In this document: piece by piece, positions 33,967 to 41,715 of the stretch
Layout of the letters: each line of letters opens with the position of its first letter
How positions within the stretch are numbered: the first letter of the stretch is position 1
Source of the DNA: CAYUVF01 sp964448045
GTDB lineage: Bacteria; Bacteroidota; Rhodothermia; Rhodothermales; Salinibacteraceae
Reading direction: 5' to 3'
Assembly: GCA_964448045.1 (NCBI GenBank)
Contig: CAYUVF010000017.1
Location: 1 to 64,000, forward strand
Length of the DNA: 64,000 nt
Made by a program: the position numbers and the translations under genes
Notes under the pieces: model-generated
Told to the model about the DNA's origin: nothing
Database searches by the model: none
Seen by the model: only the letters and a program-made list of their open reading frames with translations

Positions 33967-35352
33967 ATGGAGTCGTGCATGCACCATGCGGTGTGCAACC
34001 GCTCGGCGAACGGCTCGTCGATGGGGACGTCGTGCATCCTTCACGATGAATCTCCAACCAAAGATCGGACGGCATTCGATACTGCACTGGCCGAGCATCG
34101 AGCCCAGAGGGGCGATGACTTCAGCTATGTGGTGTTTCCGCCGGGCGTGGAATTTCGAGGGATGACCTTCAGCCCATCGGCCAGCTTCCGAAACGCCCAG
34201 TTTCTCGGGGAGGTCTCGTTTGCTGGAGCAACCTTCGACGGAGAAGTTAGTTTTCAAGGCACCGTTTTTCGGCAGGGTGTGAATGCTTCGGGCGTCTCGT
34301 TTGGCCGGCGTGCCGCCTTTTCGGACGCGCGCTTCGAGGCCGACGCCGACTTCTCGGGCGCGCACTTCGGCGGGGCCGCTCATTTCGCGGGCGCAGTCTT
34401 CGATGATTGGACCTCCTTCGTTGAGGTGACTTTTGGAGGCGGGGCGACCCTGCATCAAGTGCGCTTCAACGGGCCCATTACGTTTTACGAGAGCGTTTTC
34501 GAGGGCGACCTGTTGTTCGACGGAGGGGTCGCGCAGAGCGCCGTGGCCTTCAGTCGCGCTCGCTTCGAGCAGCGAGTGATTGTTTCGGGGGTGGACTTCC
34601 AGGGGCGCCTGGATGCGTCGCAGGCGACCTTCAGCGGCGAAACAATCTTCGAGGGGCGCGGCCGGGTTCCATTCCTCTTTGACGGCATCCCAGTCAATTT
34701 TCAGGATGCGTCTTTTGGATACTACAGCATGGTCTTTATCCGCAATGCGGATCTGCGACGGTGCCGATTTCTCGATACCGATTTGCGAAACGTGGAGTTC
34801 ACTTCGGTCCGCTGGCCGCGTTTCCGACGGGGCGTCTGCGTCTATGACGAGTTGCAAGGCCAGAAGGAGAGTCCCGGCGATCTACCGTGGGGACAGCTGG
34901 CGCGGTTGTACCGCGAACTGAAGCAAAACTACGAGGACCGGCGCAATTACCTGCGGAGCGGCGACTTCCACTACCGCGAAAAGGAGATGCAGCGCCGCAA
35001 TCCCGAGATGCCCTGGAATCACCGGGCGCTACTCTGGATGTACTGGGCCCTGAGCGGCTACGGCGAGCGGGTTCTTCCCCCGTTGGTCTGGCTAACCGGA
35101 CTGGTCGCTGGGAGCGCGCTGCTGTACCTTTCGGCGGGAGTGCAGGGTGCCCCGACGGAGCCGGTCCTAACCTGGCACTGGGCCGATGGGTGGCGCGCGG
35201 CGTACTACAGTTTGCGTGTCGCGCTCCTCCAAAACCCCACAGATCTGATTCTTTCGCCCATCGGACAAGTGGTTCACACGGTGCAAATTATTCTCTCGCC
35301 GATTTTTATCGGGCTGTTGGTTCTTGCCATCCGGCAGCGAGTAAAACGATAG
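33967..35352 (+). CDS. Pentapeptide-repeat protein fused to a channel-like membrane pair
   Basis: A 461-aa protein in three parts. Residues 1-30 hold C4, C10, C23 and H26 (CMHHAVC...SCILH), resembling the short Cys-CILH zinc-like motif seen before many pentapeptide proteins. About 50-285 is a right-handed beta-helix of pentapeptide repeats with Phe every fifth position (FRNAQFLGEVSFAGATFDGE is one run). A charged helix (LARLYRELKQNYEDRRNYL) leads to two membrane spans at about 371-391 and 434-455. The region between (YYSLRVALLQNPTDLILSP) sits where a two-span ion channel would carry TxGYGD, but that filter is absent. The ATG at 33967 is chosen over 33877, which would overlap the STAS gene. 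Confidence 0.78.
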   Translation: MESCMHHAVCNRSANGSSMGTSCILHDESPTKDRTAFDTALAEHRAQRGDDFSYVVFPPGVEFRGMTFSPSASFRNAQFLGEVSFAGATFDGEVSFQGTVFRQGVNASGVSFGRRAAFSDARFEADADFSGAHFGGAAHFAGAVFDDWTSFVEVTFGGGATLHQVRFNGPITFYESVFEGDLLFDGGVAQSAVAFSRARFEQRVIVSGVDFQGRLDASQATFSGETIFEGRGRVPFLFDGIPVNFQDASFGYYSMVFIRNADLRRCRFLDTDLRNVEFTSVRWPRFRRGVCVYDELQGQKESPGDLPWGQLARLYRELKQNYEDRRNYLRSGDFHYREKEMQRRNPEMPWNHRALLWMYWALSGYGERVLPPLVWLTGLVAGSALLYLSAGVQGAPTEPVLTWHWADGWRAAYYSLRVALLQNPTDLILSPIGQVVHTVQIILSPIFIGLLVLAIRQRVKR

Positions 35353-35646
35353 TCGGCACCTCTTTTGGATGAAGCGGCAGCGTCAGGATTTGTCCCACAG
35401 GCCAATTAGGGGGATGTCGATGTATGGTGAAGGAGCCATGACTTACAAAACGCAGTAGGAAAAGCGCAGAGGGCTTGAGCGTGTAGACAAGTGCGAACTG
35501 TAATTTTGAGTCTACGCTGGACATAGACCGGACAACATCTCTTGGATTACATTATTCAATGGGATGGTCCGCAATCAGCTTGAAAATACCTCCTGCGGCC
35601 CACAATGGTATTATCGATGAGCCCCACAATCCTAAAATTTTTCAGG
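35353..35646. other. 294-bp gap with AT-rich tract
   Basis: No gene or terminator hairpin with a T-run is seen after the pentapeptide gene. The stretch from about 35500 to 35646 is AT-rich for this genome (TTACATTATTCAATGGG, AATCCTAAAATTTTTCAGG) and probably holds the promoter of the following barrel gene, which would separate it from the signalling block. Confidence 0.45.
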
Positions 35647-37206
35647 ATGAGTCCCCACCACTCTTCCGAAGCAACCTCCAGCAGACTGAAAAAAACGACC
35701 CATCGGGGTATTTTACCCTATCGGTTCATTGGTGCGGTGATGATCGCCGTACTCTTGTTGGGCGTCTTCAGCAAATCTCATCCGGCGCGGGCTCAAGAGA
35801 AGCCCGTGAAGCCGCCGAGTGTGAAGGAAGAGAACGTCCAGATTAAGCGTGGTCGAGACATCGTGCAGATTCCCAGCGTGTGGTATCAGGAGGGCACCGA
35901 CGAGCCCGACAGCCTCGGCGTGTTGCGGGTGCCGCGTAAATCGGGAGAGCCCGAGCTGATCACTTATCCCGATAAGCAGTACCGGTTTCCGGTCAATCTG
36001 CAGGTTGCGGTTCTTCTCCGCGATGGTCAGGTCGCCGAACTGCCCATCAGCCAGCAAGTGATTAACGGCGTCGTGCCGGGGCGTATTATCATCCGGCCGC
36101 CCGCCGATGACTTCTATGATATAGCGGAGCCGTTTGGTGTCGATCCCATTAAGCAGGTACCGGGGGACGAGACCATTATCGATGCGCGCGAGTGGTACGA
36201 AGCGGCGCTGTATAATCCCGTGACGAACGAGCGGGCTCCGGAAACAGTCTATCATAACACACGGGAACTCCGCGGACGGCTACGGAGCACTGCGCAAGGG
36301 GGCGAAACCATACATTTCTTTATCCCTGCCAGTAAGCGCCCGCAACCTCAAGTGCTTCCTCCTGCGCCGATTCCGCCGGTGTCCGAGCGTATCGTCATCC
36401 CCGAAGTGCGCAGTTCGTTTACCTTTCGGCAAGTGCGGGTCCCCAACCTCGATTGGATAACCACGACGGCGGTTCTCGGTGGGCCCAACCGGGCTGATTT
36501 ACCGGGACGCCCAAACTATTCCGCGAACCGGGTCAAAGGCGATGTGGCCAGCACTTTACGTTTCCATGTGGATGAGAACGAGCTGTACGAAGTGACCTTT
36601 TTCGGGAGTACGAATGCGACATTTGGTTCCAGTGGATCCGGGAGTCATAACGATGTGCCGTATGGATTGAGCGTTGCAGCCCGGTTTGGAGAACGGCAGG
36701 CGCTGGAGCTGCGCGCCGAGGCGGGATATGAAGATGATCCGTTTCAGGCGCAGACGTTTGGCACGGGCGATGAGCGGCTTCGCGTGCTTTTTGGGTACGA
36801 TCGGACAACCCCCGCTACGCAGGTTGGCGTCAGCGTGGGGCCCACGTACTTCCGCGATCGGCCCAGCAGCTGGGAAGGGGCTCGTGACGATGCGCGGGAG
36901 CTGGGCTTCACGCTCCGCGCAGGGGCCGAGAAGCGGTTCAAGCCCAAGAGTGACCATCCCATTCTCCTGACGGGATCCGCTAATTGGGACCAGTCCTGGG
37001 GCTATATCCGCGATGGAGGCAACTCCAATATGGCGATCGAGGGACGCGTCGCCGTAAAGCCCAGCTTCTTTATCAAAACTACCCAAATTGCCGTAGGACC
37101 GGTGGCGTATCTGCAGTACACCGAGAGCTGGTACGATGTGATTGATGGCTTCTCGGAATTCAACGCGCAGTTTGGAGTTGAAATGACCACACGCGTCCGC
37201 TTCTGA
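35647..37206 (+). CDS. Predicted exported outer-membrane beta-barrel protein
   Basis: A 519-aa protein from the ATG at 35647. A basic head leads into a signal peptide GAVMIAVLLLGVFSKSHPARAQ. An N-terminal globular region (about 50-260) with DSLGVLRVPRKSGEPELITYP and a Pro-rich linker (QPQVLPPAPIPPVSE) precede a C-terminal half of amphipathic strands (LYEVTFFGSTNATFGSSGSG, ALELRAEAGYEDD, VGPVAYLQYTESWYD). It ends in the strand FGVEMTTRVRF with terminal Phe, the usual BAM signal. I recognise no named family. Alternative starts are the ATGs at 35605 and 35740; the latter would leave a short signal peptide. Confidence 0.68.
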   Translation: MSPHHSSEATSSRLKKTTHRGILPYRFIGAVMIAVLLLGVFSKSHPARAQEKPVKPPSVKEENVQIKRGRDIVQIPSVWYQEGTDEPDSLGVLRVPRKSGEPELITYPDKQYRFPVNLQVAVLLRDGQVAELPISQQVINGVVPGRIIIRPPADDFYDIAEPFGVDPIKQVPGDETIIDAREWYEAALYNPVTNERAPETVYHNTRELRGRLRSTAQGGETIHFFIPASKRPQPQVLPPAPIPPVSERIVIPEVRSSFTFRQVRVPNLDWITTTAVLGGPNRADLPGRPNYSANRVKGDVASTLRFHVDENELYEVTFFGSTNATFGSSGSGSHNDVPYGLSVAARFGERQALELRAEAGYEDDPFQAQTFGTGDERLRVLFGYDRTTPATQVGVSVGPTYFRDRPSSWEGARDDARELGFTLRAGAEKRFKPKSDHPILLTGSANWDQSWGYIRDGGNSNMAIEGRVAVKPSFFIKTTQIAVGPVAYLQYTESWYDVIDGFSEFNAQFGVEMTTRVRF

Positions 37207-37242
37207 TTCGCCGGCCTGAGCCTTGGTTTAAGATACGGACAG

Positions 37243-37275
37243 CCCGTCTCCCGCTGGGGGACGGGTCTTCGTTTT
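37243..37275 (+). terminator. Terminator between the barrel gene and serS
   Basis: Arms CCCGTCTCCC (37243-37252) and GGGGGACGGG (37256-37265) pair over ten positions with one G-U, a 3-nt loop, and TCTTCGTTTT after it. It sits 36 bp past the barrel gene stop, facing the convergent serS. Confidence 0.75.
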
Positions 37276-37316
37276 GAGTGAGCCAGGCACATCCGGTTCG
37301 GCAAACTCCAACCGAT

Positions 37317-38597
37317 CTATCGGCCGATGCGGTCGAAGCCGGTGTAGGACTGAAGTATCTCGGGGATGCGCACGGTGCCGTCGGCCTGCTGGTACTGTTC
37401 GAGCAGGGCGGCGACGACGCGGGGGAGGGCGAGTCCGCTTCCGTTGAGCGTGTGCGCCGGCTCCGGGCGGGCGTCCCGCTCGGGCCGGTAGCGGAGGTTG
37501 AGGCGGCGCGCCTGGAAGGCCTCAAAGTTGGAGATGGAGGAGACCTCCAGCCATTGCTCCTGACCGGCACTCCACACCTCCAGGTCGTACTTCTTCGCCT
37601 GCGTGAATCCCATGTCCCCCGTGCACATGAGCAGGCGGCGGTAGGGAAGGCCAAGTTGGTGAAGGGCACGCTCGGCGTCGGTGCGGAGGGCTTCGAGCGC
37701 GCGATAGCTCTCATCGGGTTCGACGATCTGGACGAGCTCCACTTTATCGAATTGATGCAGGCGGTTTAGCCCCCGGACATCTTTGCCGTACGACCCGGCT
37801 TCCCGTCGAAAGCAGGGCGTATACGCGGAGTACTTGATAGGGAGGTCTTCGGCGTCGAGGATCTCGTCCCGATGGAAGTTGGTCACCGGGACTTCAGCCG
37901 TAGGAATCGGATAGAGCTCGTCCCGCGGGATTTCGTACATCAGGTCTTCCTTATCAGGGAGCTGACCGGTCCCACGGGCGCTATCTTCGTTGACGAAGAG
38001 CGGCGCTTGCATCTCGGTGTATCCGGCAGATGCAGCAAGATCGAGGAAGAAGGCCACGAGTGCCCGTTGCAGGCGTGCGCCGGCGCCCAGATAGAAGGGA
38101 AAGCCTGCTCCGGTTACCTTGGCGCCCCGCTCGAAGTCGATCAGACTGTGAGCCTCCGCGAGCTCCCAGTGTGGCTTCGGATCGAAACTGAAGTGGGGTT
38201 TTTCCCCGATCTCCTCCAGTACCTCGTTATCGTCTTCTGAGGTGCCGACCGGGACGCTCGGATGAGGAAGATTCGGGAGGTCGAGCATCAGCCGGTCCTG
38301 CTCGGCTTCGAGCGCATCGACCTCGTCTTTCAACGTTTTGATTTTCTCCTTGAGGGCGCGCGTCTCCTCAATCCGTTCCTGCGCTTCGGCGTCTCTTCCG
38401 GCCTGCTTGAGCTGACCGATCTTTTGAGAAACCGTGTTAGAACGTTCCTGCGCGTCCTGTAACGCGGTGATGGCCAAGCGGCGTTCTTCATCCAGCTCAA
38501 GAATACGGTCGACCACGCCGGGGTCGTCGAGACCCTTGGCACGGATCGCCTCGCGGACGCGGCGCGGGTGGTCTCGGAGGATGCGAAGATCGAGCAT
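37317..38597 (-). CDS. serS: Seryl-tRNA synthetase
   Basis: Class II aminoacyl-tRNA synthetase charging tRNA-Ser. The 426 aa are of normal length. The N-terminal MLDLRILRDHPRRVREAI starts the tRNA-binding coiled-coil arm (about 30-105, IGQLKQAGRDAEAQERIEETRALKEKI as part). The catalytic domain follows with SLIDFERGAKVTGAGFPFY, motif 2 TPCFRREAGSYGKDVRGLNR (near 265) and motif 3 LNGSGLALPRVVAALLEQY (near 380). The ATG at 38597 is the family start, though the frame is open upstream. It ends against the barrel gene's terminator. Confidence 0.97.
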   Translation of the reverse strand: MLDLRILRDHPRRVREAIRAKGLDDPGVVDRILELDEERRLAITALQDAQERSNTVSQKIGQLKQAGRDAEAQERIEETRALKEKIKTLKDEVDALEAEQDRLMLDLPNLPHPSVPVGTSEDDNEVLEEIGEKPHFSFDPKPHWELAEAHSLIDFERGAKVTGAGFPFYLGAGARLQRALVAFFLDLAASAGYTEMQAPLFVNEDSARGTGQLPDKEDLMYEIPRDELYPIPTAEVPVTNFHRDEILDAEDLPIKYSAYTPCFRREAGSYGKDVRGLNRLHQFDKVELVQIVEPDESYRALEALRTDAERALHQLGLPYRRLLMCTGDMGFTQAKKYDLEVWSAGQEQWLEVSSISNFEAFQARRLNLRYRPERDARPEPAHTLNGSGLALPRVVAALLEQYQQADGTVRIPEILQSYTGFDRIGR

Positions 38598-38708
38598 GGA
38601 GGCAAAAGCAGTTCGTGAGCAAAACGGGCAATCGGGCAGGGCAGTCTGCGTTGTAAAAAGCAAAACGCAGCCCTTATGCTCCACGAACTCTGCGCTAAAT
38701 TGCGGCGC

Positions 38709-39635
38709 TCAGGACGAGGCTACAGGCAGATCGAGCTGGGAGCCGAGGTGGCGGAGGGCCTTGCGCAACGGGCGTGGCTTGTAGCCCAGTTCGGTTTCCG
38801 CCTTTAGGATGATGAAGCCGGTACGAGGCGGGCGATTCGCGGCCGTGTCGAAGTAGTCGCTCTCCACGGGATGGATGAGCGACGGATCGAAGCCAAAGAC
38901 ATCAGCTACCGTGCAGGCCAGTTCGTGGATGGACACGAAGTCGCGCCCGGAGAGGTGGTACAGGCCCGTCTTTTCGTAATGGATCATCCGCTCGATGCCC
39001 TCCGCCAGGTCGTCGACATAGGTGGGCATCCGGTACTGGTCGGTGACGACGTAGACGGGCTCGCCCTGCGCCAGCTGGTCGATCAGCCATAGCACGATGT
39101 TGCGGCGCCCCATGTCGTGCGCCGTCCCAAAGAGCAGCATCGTCCGGGCGATAGCCCACTTGGTCAGCCCGGCGTCGCGAGTGGCGTTTTCTCCGGCGAG
39201 TTTGGATCGGCCGTAGTAGTTGACCGGGTTGGGCCGGTCACCTTCGCGATAGGGGCCGTCGGTGCCGTCGAACACGAAATCGGTGGAGACTTGCACGAGC
39301 CGCGCGCCCTGATCGCGGCAGCAGCTGGCGAGGTGGCGCACGGCGCGGGCATTCACGGCCCAGCAGCGGCTCCGGTTCTCCTCGCACTGGTCGACCTGTG
39401 TCATTGCCGCACAGTTAACGACGACGTTAGGCGCGAAGTCCTGAAAAATGTCCTCGACGGTGCCCCGATCGGTGATGTCCATCGGAACGTAGCCGCAGGA
39501 GCCCTCGCGAAAGCGCGGGGTGTCGTCGCGGCCGGTCGCCAGGATGTCGTACTCGGGGAAGCGGCTCATCCGCGCGACGAGCGCCTGCCCGAGCAGACCA
39601 TTGGCTCCGGTAATAAGGATACGATTGTACAGCAT
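38709..39635 (-). CDS. RmlD-like NAD(P)-dependent sugar-nucleotide reductase (extended SDR)
   Basis: A 308-aa extended short-chain dehydrogenase of the dTDP-4-dehydrorhamnose reductase type. The Rossmann loop is ILITGANGLLGQ (Gly10, 13, 16). The catalytic Thr is in VQVSTDFVFDG (about 115-125), and the YxxxK pair Tyr141/Lys145 is in VNYYGRSKLAGE. The substrate-binding end has TYVDDLAEGIERM. No rmlA, rmlB or rmlC is nearby, so the reaction may differ from rhamnose synthesis. The ATG at 39635 begins the Rossmann strand. It ends 111 bp before serS on the same strand. Confidence 0.85.
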   Translation of the reverse strand: MLYNRILITGANGLLGQALVARMSRFPEYDILATGRDDTPRFREGSCGYVPMDITDRGTVEDIFQDFAPNVVVNCAAMTQVDQCEENRSRCWAVNARAVRHLASCCRDQGARLVQVSTDFVFDGTDGPYREGDRPNPVNYYGRSKLAGENATRDAGLTKWAIARTMLLFGTAHDMGRRNIVLWLIDQLAQGEPVYVVTDQYRMPTYVDDLAEGIERMIHYEKTGLYHLSGRDFVSIHELACTVADVFGFDPSLIHPVESDYFDTAANRPPRTGFIILKAETELGYKPRPLRKALRHLGSQLDLPVASS

Positions 39636-39815
39636 GGAAATAGTAGCAGTGAAGCGCCTCGATAGGGAGGATGGGTGCGCAGCAACGCAACGAACCGGCC
39701 CGGTGGCAGATCCCCACAACCATAAAGTAGCTGTTGGAGCGGACGAATGCAGCTATCGGGGGCCGCTGGAATGGAAAAGCTTGTTGGAGATTGGCTAAAT
39801 ACGGCTGCTGCGGCT

Positions 39816-40364
39816 TCACTCCGTTGGGGCGGTGCTCTTCTGCAGCGCCTCAATCATATCGTCCTTCAAGCTTGCGGCATCCTCCAGGTTGATTCGCCCA
39901 GAGAGCACGAGGCGTACTTCGCGCCGTTTGGCAGCGGCCTCGTAGCGGGCCCGCTCTGCATCCGTAGACGGCTCGATCGGCGGGACCGGCGTGGGGGTAC
40001 CGTCTTCATCGATCGCCACGAACGTGTAAAACGCCTGATTGCATTTGCGCCGCGTTTCGGCTCGCGGGTCCTCGGCCCAGACGTTGAGCTCGACTTCCAT
40101 CGACGTGGTGAAGGCCCGATTGACCTGGCTCTCAACGACGACGACTTCCGATTCCTTGATGGGGCCCTGAAACTCGACGCTGTCCACCGACGCGGTTACG
40201 CAGACGCGGTTGGCGTGGCGCTGGGCCGAGATCGCCGCACACTTATCCATCAGATGCAGCAGGCGGCCGCCCATCATGTTGCCGAGGCTGTTCGTATCAT
40301 TCGGCAAGACGATCTCGGTAGTGACGCATCGCGAACGATCGACGGATTTGGCAGGTTGGGCCAT
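39816..40364 (-). CDS. Hotdog-fold acyl-CoA thioesterase (YciA/ACOT type)
   Basis: A 182-aa cytoplasmic thioesterase that hydrolyses acyl-CoA. The catalytic region LPNDTNSLGNMMGGRLLHLMD (about 20-40) has the Asn/Asp and the double Gly that start the hotdog helix. RVCVTASVDSVEFQGPIKE and the later VELNVWAEDPRAETRRKCNQ strand match the family. A helical tail of about 40 residues (AERARYEAAAKRREVRLVLS) is common in the longer form. The ATG at 40364 is clear. It lies 35 bp after the 'asparagine synthetase B' family gene and is probably cotranscribed with it. Confidence 0.88.
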   Translation of the reverse strand: MAQPAKSVDRSRCVTTEIVLPNDTNSLGNMMGGRLLHLMDKCAAISAQRHANRVCVTASVDSVEFQGPIKESEVVVVESQVNRAFTTSMEVELNVWAEDPRAETRRKCNQAFYTFVAIDEDGTPTPVPPIEPSTDAERARYEAAAKRREVRLVLSGRINLEDAASLKDDMIEALQKSTAPTE

Positions 40365-40399
40365 AAGAGGCAGGGGAAAGGCGGATGAGAACGGGCAGG

Positions 40400-41677
40400 T
40401 CAGGTTTTTTGCTTTTGTTTGCGCGCCGCCGGGAAGAGAATATTATTAAGGATCAGCCGGTACCCCGGAGAGCTTTTGTGCAGCGACAAATCCGTCGGCG
40501 GATCACCCACAAAGTGCTGGTAGTCTTCGGGATCGTGCCCCGCGTAAAACGTGAAGGTCCCCTGCCCGAGCGTGCCGTGAATGTAGCGGGCCTGATCGCG
40601 GTTGGGCGCCTCAGCGAGAATCACGATATCATCTTTAATGAACTGTTTTTGGAAGCTGGTCGTCTGCCCCACGAAGCCCTTAATCGTCGCGACGTGATTC
40701 TGCGTCAACATGGTAGGCACGGGATCCCATTTGGCGCTGAACTCAAACAGCGTAAAGTAGTCGAGCGAGGGATCGCGCATCTGAGGCGGCGGCGGACCCG
40801 TGTCGATGTTGGAGTGCTTGTACTCGTGCGGGTTGAAATTTGGGGTAAAGCCGGTAAAGGCGATTGATTCGCTGTAATCCAGCTTCGAGGTGGCGTTGGG
40901 ATCGACGGCGTCCCCGTCATATTCGCGCGGAACGATATCGGTGGTATGAGCGGCGAGGGAAATATCGAACGTATCGGTTCCCGAGCACATCGCAAAAAGG
41001 AAGCCGCCCTGGGATACATAGTTGCGGATGCGCTCGGTGACGGCCAGCTTCAGTTCGCTGACCTTGCGGTAGCCGTGCTTGCGCGCCAGTTCCTCGGCCT
41101 TGCGCTGCTGTTCCATGTACCACGACGTGTTCTGATAGCGCAGAAACTTGCCGAACTGCCCGGTAAAATCCTCGTGGTGCAGGTGCAGCCAGTCGTATTT
41201 GCTGAGGTCGCCATTCAATACGGCGTCATCGTAAATGATGTCGTGGGGCACCTCCGCATATTCAAGGGCCAGGCGCACCGCATCGTCCCAGGGTTGGGCA
41301 TGGGTGGGCGCATAAACGGCTATTTTGGGCGGTTTTTCCAGCCGCACGACCGACATGTTGCTGCCGTCACTTTCGACCTGTGAGATGATTTGCGCGGTAC
41401 GGCTTCCGCTCAGCGTCTGATACGATACGCCGCGAACGCGCAACTCTTCTCCGAGGGCGGGCCGGGCGGGCATCAAGAACGAACCGCCTTCGTAGTTGAG
41501 CAGCCAGTCTACCGTGTGGCCCTGCTGGAGGGCCCAGTAGGTGGCGCCGTATGCCTTCAGGTGGTTGGACTGGCTCGCATTCATCGGCACGAGCAGGTCT
41601 TGCGCCTGCGCGGGCGCCATGGCGAGGGCGAGGCCGGTGATGAGCGCAGCGAGCCAAATGCGGATACGTGCAGACAT
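40400..41677 (-). CDS. Exported family commonly labelled 'asparagine synthetase B'
   Basis: A 425-aa protein of a well conserved Bacteroidota family that databases often call asparagine synthetase B. A signal peptide (MSARIRIWLAALITGLALAM up to AQAQ) shows it is exported. Conserved stretches include DASQSNHLKAYG-like QSNHLKAYGATYWALQQGH, LLNYEGGSFLMPA, a PKIAVYAP strand, YDWLHLHHEDFTGQFGKF, then FAMCSGTDTFDISLAAH and GHDPEDYQHFVGDPPTDL. None of the N-terminal-Cys glutaminase or synthetase ATP motifs of AsnB is present. FAMCSGTDT may be a nucleophile elbow as in class I amidotransferase-like folds, which is a guess. The ATG at 41677 starts the signal peptide. Confidence 0.84.
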   Translation of the reverse strand: MSARIRIWLAALITGLALAMAPAQAQDLLVPMNASQSNHLKAYGATYWALQQGHTVDWLLNYEGGSFLMPARPALGEELRVRGVSYQTLSGSRTAQIISQVESDGSNMSVVRLEKPPKIAVYAPTHAQPWDDAVRLALEYAEVPHDIIYDDAVLNGDLSKYDWLHLHHEDFTGQFGKFLRYQNTSWYMEQQRKAEELARKHGYRKVSELKLAVTERIRNYVSQGGFLFAMCSGTDTFDISLAAHTTDIVPREYDGDAVDPNATSKLDYSESIAFTGFTPNFNPHEYKHSNIDTGPPPPQMRDPSLDYFTLFEFSAKWDPVPTMLTQNHVATIKGFVGQTTSFQKQFIKDDIVILAEAPNRDQARYIHGTLGQGTFTFYAGHDPEDYQHFVGDPPTDLSLHKSSPGYRLILNNILFPAARKQKQKT

Positions 41678-41715
41678 AGGAAACCGATCGGGTTGGGATG
41701 ATGCAAAGGGTGGGG

